This document shows positions 61,180 through 64,000 of a stretch of 64,000 bases of DNA, piece after piece. The DNA comes from Elysia chlorotica (lineage: Eukaryota; Mollusca; Gastropoda; Plakobranchidae). The stretch covers positions 533,113 through 597,112 of the forward strand of contig RQTK01000003.1 in NCBI GenBank assembly GCA_003991915.1. Reading direction: 5' to 3'. The notes under the pieces are model-generated. The model had not been told where the DNA came from, ran no database searches, and saw nothing but the letters and a program-made list of their open reading frames with translations. The stretch's first letter is position 1; the number at the start of each line of letters is the position of its first letter. The translations under genes and the position numbers were made by a program.

Positions 61180-61513
61180 AATAATAATAATAATAATAAT
61201 AGTAATAGTAATAGTAATAGTAATAGTAATAGTAATAGTAATAATAATAGTAATAGTAATAGTAATAGTAATAGTAATAGTAATAGTAATAGTAATAGTA
61301 ATAGTAAATAACACAATAATAATAATAAATGATACAAATAAAAACAAAAAGTAAAAATAATTTAAAAAAAATAATGATAACAACAACGACATCAATTGAA
61401 TTACCATAGTCTATTCCGTTCTTTGTTATCCTTATTTTCACACCAGGGTTGTTAGCGATAACGAGCGTCGTGAAGACCAATACATGTATGATGAAAACTG
61501 CTTTCCGAATCAT
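47736..61513 (-). CDS. LBP/BPI-family lipid-binding protein, distal paralogue (exon 10 inverted)
   Basis: Tandem paralogue of the 30.5-43.9 kb gene. Minus-strand coding exons: 61405-61513, 60499-60598, 59554-59688, 58991-59064, 58019-58173, 57687-57750, 57290-57381, 56625-56801, 56238-56309, then 54783-54850, 54064-54106, 53582-53645, 52123-52199, 47973-48033, 47736-47764. Sizes equal those of the paralogue except in the first and the last two exons. The signal peptide is MIRKAVFIIHVLVFTTLVIA, then NNPGVKIRITKNGIDYG. Conserved cysteines fall at about 154 and 193, with an extra Cys156. The exon 10 counterpart is on the plus strand at 55431-55598. Without it the frame still closes: 439 residues instead of 495. 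The last exon joins in phase 1 and ends FKGDSYQIIQV. A Ty3/gypsy element sits in the intron 48034-52122. It may be a functional exon-skipped gene, a recent pseudogene or a misassembly. Confidence 0.88.
48712..48727 (+). other. Retrotransposon primer-binding site, tRNA-Trp-like
   Basis: TGGTGAACCCGAAAGC follows the putative 5' LTR. It starts with TGG, complementary to the tRNA CCA end, and resembles the 3' end complement of tRNA-Trp with a few mismatches. Confidence 0.5.
48790..49230 (+). pseudogene. Retrotransposon gag remnant
   Basis: The translated text contains AEAQFALRNISQDETKYF and TARRALFFITNPPQTDKYA, a gag pattern common in metazoan Ty3/gypsy elements. Frame breaks follow near 49045 and 49140. 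No CCHC zinc knuckle was recognised. Confidence 0.7.
49232..51980 (+). pseudogene. Retrotransposon pol remnant (protease, RT, RNase H, integrase)
   Basis: The protease segment (49232-49798) has NIGA at 49469-49480 where an aspartyl protease should have an Asp-Thr/Ser-Gly triad. RT spans several frames from about 49850. Its catalytic box reads YLDH at 50315-50326, with His in place of the second Asp. An RNase H-like segment with LTSDAS and CTDHK lies at about 50755-50985. Integrase pieces include VIDQSTRWPEA, SSDRGPQFTS and, after an in-frame TAA at 51770-51772, NGVVERFHRTLK, the expected D, D and E contexts. Multiple frameshifts make it non-functional. Confidence 0.85.
52200..53581. other. 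Intron 13 of the distal LBP/BPI-like gene
   Basis: No element or gene was recognised in this AT-rich interval. It is bounded by the donor at 53580-53581 and the acceptor at 52200-52201 (minus strand). Confidence 0.6.
55431..55598 (+). other. Inverted exon 10 of the distal LBP/BPI-like gene
   Basis: The plus strand reads atgttctcag, then 56 open codons (IGWKYPNSIVEFGIRTTAVP ... FLATLIV), then GTTTGT. The paralogue exon 10, on the minus strand at 35099-35266, also has 56 codons: IGQKYPNSSVELHLRSTSIP ... YLATLNV. Size, phase and position between exons 9 and 11 match, but the orientation is opposite to all other exons of this gene. No minus-strand copy was seen between 54850 and 56238. The frame has no stop and both splice sites look usable on the plus strand, so the change is young or the segment is still constrained. 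Confidence 0.88.
56149..56228. repeat. Three tandem copies of a ~25-bp unit
   Basis: The unit aatgttatcacaagggtaac, followed by an A-run, is repeated three times, starting just downstream of the exon 9 donor at 56236-56237 on the minus strand. Confidence 0.9.
58352..58746. mobile_element. Mariner/Tigger-like MITE with TA duplication
   Basis: The left end is CAGTGGAAACTTCATAA and the reverse complement of the right end is CAGTGGAAACCTTACAA. Both are flanked by TA (58350-58351 and 58747-58748). The interior of about 395 bp has no coding potential. It lies in the intron between exons 4 and 5 of the distal LBP/BPI-like gene. Confidence 0.75.
59345..59389. repeat. (GA)n microsatellite
   Basis: About 45 bp of GA units within a longer purine-rich stretch (59255-59460). 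Confidence 0.95.
61118..61307. repeat. Composite (CAA)n-(TAA)n-(TAGTAA)n repeat in intron 1
   Basis: CAA units to about 61178 change to TAA units (61179-61200), then to hexamers of TAGTAA to about 61307. It lies about 100 bp from the exon 1 donor of the distal LBP/BPI-like gene. The long Leu/Tyr/Cys frames across it are artefacts. Confidence 0.95.
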
Positions 61514-61675
61514 TTTTACTACCGGGGTGGGTACTTAGGTTACCTATAAAGAAGTACAAAGAATATGATAGTAAATAGACAACTACAACACGAAGAAGAA
61601 TGTGCAAAAATGAAAGAAATCAAGCACAATTCCTATGTTGACTTAATTAGATTTCATAAACTCAAACGTTACATG

Positions 61676-61858
61676 TGTGTGTATGTATGTATGTATGTAT
61701 GTATGTATGTATGTATGTATGTATGTATGTATGTATGTATGTATGTATTGTATGTATGTATGTACGTGTGTATGTATGTATGTATGTATGTATGTATGTA
61801 TGTATGTATGTATGTATGTATTTATGTGTGTGTGTGTATATACATATATATGTGTGTA
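61676..61858. repeat. (GTAT)n microsatellite with GT/AT end
   Basis: About 35 GTAT units with one interruption near 61747-61770, ending in mixed GT and AT repeats. It lies upstream of the first coding exon of the distal LBP/BPI-like gene. Confidence 0.95.
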
Positions 61859-63599
61859 TTAACTAATTATACAATTACAAGTACTGAAGTAGGCCTACTC
61901 TGTCTTTCTCGAATCTTCGAAAGGGTCGATCTATTATTATTATTATTAATTTTCTTTTCTGTTTCCTGTCTAGGGGACTCAAATTACATGCATTAGGACA
62001 AGACATTCGCGTGGGCACAAATGCACACTCAGGTACAAATTATAGTATTCTAGACGGTCGAGCATTCAGGTATTTTATATTTTCCTAAAATAAAAATTAA
62101 ATGGTTTATTTAAGTTTAACAGGCAGTTCTTCGAAAAGATGGAATTTAGCCATATATGTCTATTAATAGCTACTTAGGCATATGTGAATTTAGCTTATCA
62201 CTATATCAGCAATAGTAAATGTACATGTAAGCTTACTACTAATGGGCGTTCATTCTTACAGCCTAGGTTAGGCTAGACGAAGATGATTACAGCAGATAAT
62301 TATGTGTGTTACTCACTGCTAAGGAGGTCAAGTAGAGGTGGTTTTCAGTAAAACCCGTAACTGTCTTTTGAAAGCAGGAACATGCTTATAGTAGCCTATG
62401 TTATTTATGTATTAAAGCTAGATCTGTAGCTCACTGAGTATACATGCACACACATAAAACGACTTTTACTGCGGTAATGCATTAAGTAAAACAAATAGAT
62501 TGGTAGAGTTATTATTACAGCATGAAATAAAGCCAACGCGAAAACAGATAATTTGTAGTATATTTTAATTTAAATATCGCTAAATGGGCAAGTACCGGTA
62601 GGCTATAATTGACATAGGCCCTACATATAGCTCATTAGCTATATTAATACTAAGTAAGAGGAAACAGTGCGTAATGCTATCAGGGGGGAGCAGAAATTAC
62701 CGGCCTAAAGACTAAGATAATAAGTAAGCCTATACATACATACCTAGGTACAATTGTAGTCTACTTATTTTTTTGGGGAAAAAGAGAAATGCTGTAATAT
62801 GGGTGTAAAGTCCAATAATCAGATATCGACGGGGCAAATATAGGTATGTATATTAACTATTAATCGGACACAAATTTTTAGGACAAGTAAAGAATTTGGT
62901 TCAAATCGCATACTACGGTACGGTGATGAAACCTTGCGGCAGCTCTTTTGAAACAAGCTGTGTAGGCTACTAGTTTATAAACCACTCTTGAAAAACAGTT
63001 TAAATCCCCAAAACTAAAAGTGAAACAAATGGAAGTTTATGCTAAATGTTGATATTATACGTAGAATAACTTACCGGGACAAGATTTGACGATGGGAGGG
63101 ATTAGGAGGTTCGGAGCAGAAACACTGTAAAAGTGTAACACGTTGAGAGATGAACCATGCAGAACGACCATTCCGCTCAGGAGATCTTATTTTATTCTTA
63201 ATAATGATTCAGCTATCAGCACAGACCAGTGTACAATGGGCCTACGGGCTCAGTCACACACGTTACCGGATCCAATGAACAGGATGTTTAAACCATTTTG
63301 CTGTGGGCATTGCTGTGTGTCGCATTTCTGATTTTTGTGCTCCTGAACCTCTTTCTTGACCTAAATTCATTGGATACTTTTGTGGGTTTTCTTTTTTGGA
63401 CATTTTTTATTTACATTACTGAAATAGACTAAGCGGCACAGTATATAGCCCTAGTGTGCTTTACTTCTAAACCGCGTAGGCCGAGACCAAAAGGAATTAG
63501 GAAAAATGAGGCTTCCAGTCCAAAAGTGAACACTTGTCCGGTTAATAAGGGTATACTAATACTGAACATGTAAAGAGCTACCTCTAAATTAGTCAAAGG
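61859..63599. other. 5' region of the distal LBP/BPI-like gene
   Basis: No coding exon was recognised. It probably contains the first intron and promoter; a candidate non-coding exon ends at 63075. Small frames at 63143-63331 and 63429-63680 lack family features. Confidence 0.4.
63075..63130 (-). other. Candidate 5' non-coding exon of the distal LBP/BPI-like gene
   Basis: On the minus strand CTTGTCCCG is followed by a perfect GTAAGT donor (63074 to 63069). An acceptor (cttctttatag) lies about 34 bases before the ATG at 61513, so an upstream exon is expected. The 5' limit is nominal. Confidence 0.35.
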
Positions 63600-63765
63600 A
63601 GGCGAGGGCGACGGGCTCAAGTGGTAGAGCGTTGGTCTCCAGATCGGAAGGTTCGCGGTTCGAATCCCACAACAGGCCACGAATTTATTAGTACGAATTC
63701 GTCCCCTACAGGTTGGGTCGGTGTCAGTTTAATGTGACTGCCTGAGACAGGAGTTCTCTTACAAA
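63600..63765 (+). mobile_element. tRNA-derived SINE, best-preserved copy 4
   Basis: The Pol III A-box region gggctcaagtggtagagcg (from 63613) and B box GGTTCGAATCC (63657-63667) form a tRNA-like head. The body includes cccctacaggttgggtcggt and tttaatgtgactgcctgag. Three weaker copies share head and body (9.5, 13.0 and 19.4 kb). The head does not fold into a clean acceptor stem, so it is not a tRNA gene. Confidence 0.85.
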
Positions 63766-63955
63766 TTAATGACTTTTCGAATCTATAGTTCTACATGCAC
63801 TCGTTGTACATGTAGGCCCTACACAGTACATGCACAACTGTATGAATTGATCATTCTGAGATCAGGGCTATTTTTCTCTCTCTACACATTAGACACATGT
63901 AAATGGATCAACAGTACCATTTAATGTCAATAATGTTAGCAATAGCATAAAGAAA

Positions 63956-63957
<2 letters not shown>

Positions 63958-63990
<33 letters not shown>

Positions 63991-64000
63991 TGTGTGTGTG
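63958..64000. repeat. (GT)n-(GA)n-(GT)n microsatellite at window edge
   Basis: GT, then GA, then GT dinucleotides run to the end of the window. Confidence 0.9.

Noticed and set aside
60917-61513. 198-residue open frame on the minus strand
   Set aside because: Only its first 109 bp are coding (signal-peptide exon). The rest is intron and trinucleotide repeat read as poly-Tyr and poly-Cys.
61565-61996. 143-residue open frame with MYVC repeats
   Set aside because: It is a read-through of the GTAT microsatellite.
63610-63690. tRNA gene
   Set aside because: Good A and B boxes, but no proper acceptor stem, and the head is followed by a body shared with other SINE copies.

Overview
The window is eukaryotic nuclear DNA from an invertebrate animal, most likely a mollusc and possibly a heterobranch gastropod. 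The host guess is inference: it rests on AT-rich, intron-rich genes, many SINEs, LINEs and DNA transposons, very long microsatellites, a tandem LBP/BPI immune gene pair and a dense scatter of the palindromic word CTAGATCT. No prokaryotic genes, CRISPR arrays or operons are present. Every real gene is split into short exons.

Three host genes can be reconstructed by joining exons with agreeing splice sites and reading phases. (1) Positions 606-17512, plus strand: PCIF1, the cap-adjacent N6-methyladenosine methyltransferase. Eleven exons give 573 residues ending at a true stop. The 5' end, with the WW domain, lies before the window. (2) Positions 43873-30533, minus strand: an intact LBP/BPI-family lipid-binding protein of 16 coding exons and 489 residues. 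(3) Positions 61513-47736, minus strand: its tandem paralogue, with the same exon pattern. PCIF1 and the LBP/BPI pair converge across about 13 kb without genes (17.5-30.5 kb), which holds two LINE relics.

The most striking observation is in the distal paralogue. The counterpart of exon 10 (168 bp, 56 codons) lies on the opposite strand at 55431-55598. It has an open frame and plausible splice sites in its own orientation, but faces away from the other 15 exons. This suggests a local inversion (real, polymorphic or an assembly error). Because exon 10 is phase 0-0, skipping it keeps the frame and predicts a 439-residue protein missing part of the C-terminal barrel.

Other points are two GC-AG introns; a close LBP/BPI-PCIF1 linkage recalling vertebrate PLTP-PCIF1; a Ty3/gypsy element with damaged catalytic motifs in an intron of the distal LBP/BPI gene; a 2-kb hAT-type element with an 8-bp target duplication; a CACGG-ended element with a 4-bp duplication; a mariner-like MITE; a decayed hAT-like transposase; four copies of one tRNA-derived SINE and two of another repeat; three LINE relics and a LINE-type tail; and many simple repeats.

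All exon calls come from reading the sequence and from remembered family knowledge. No alignment or search was run.
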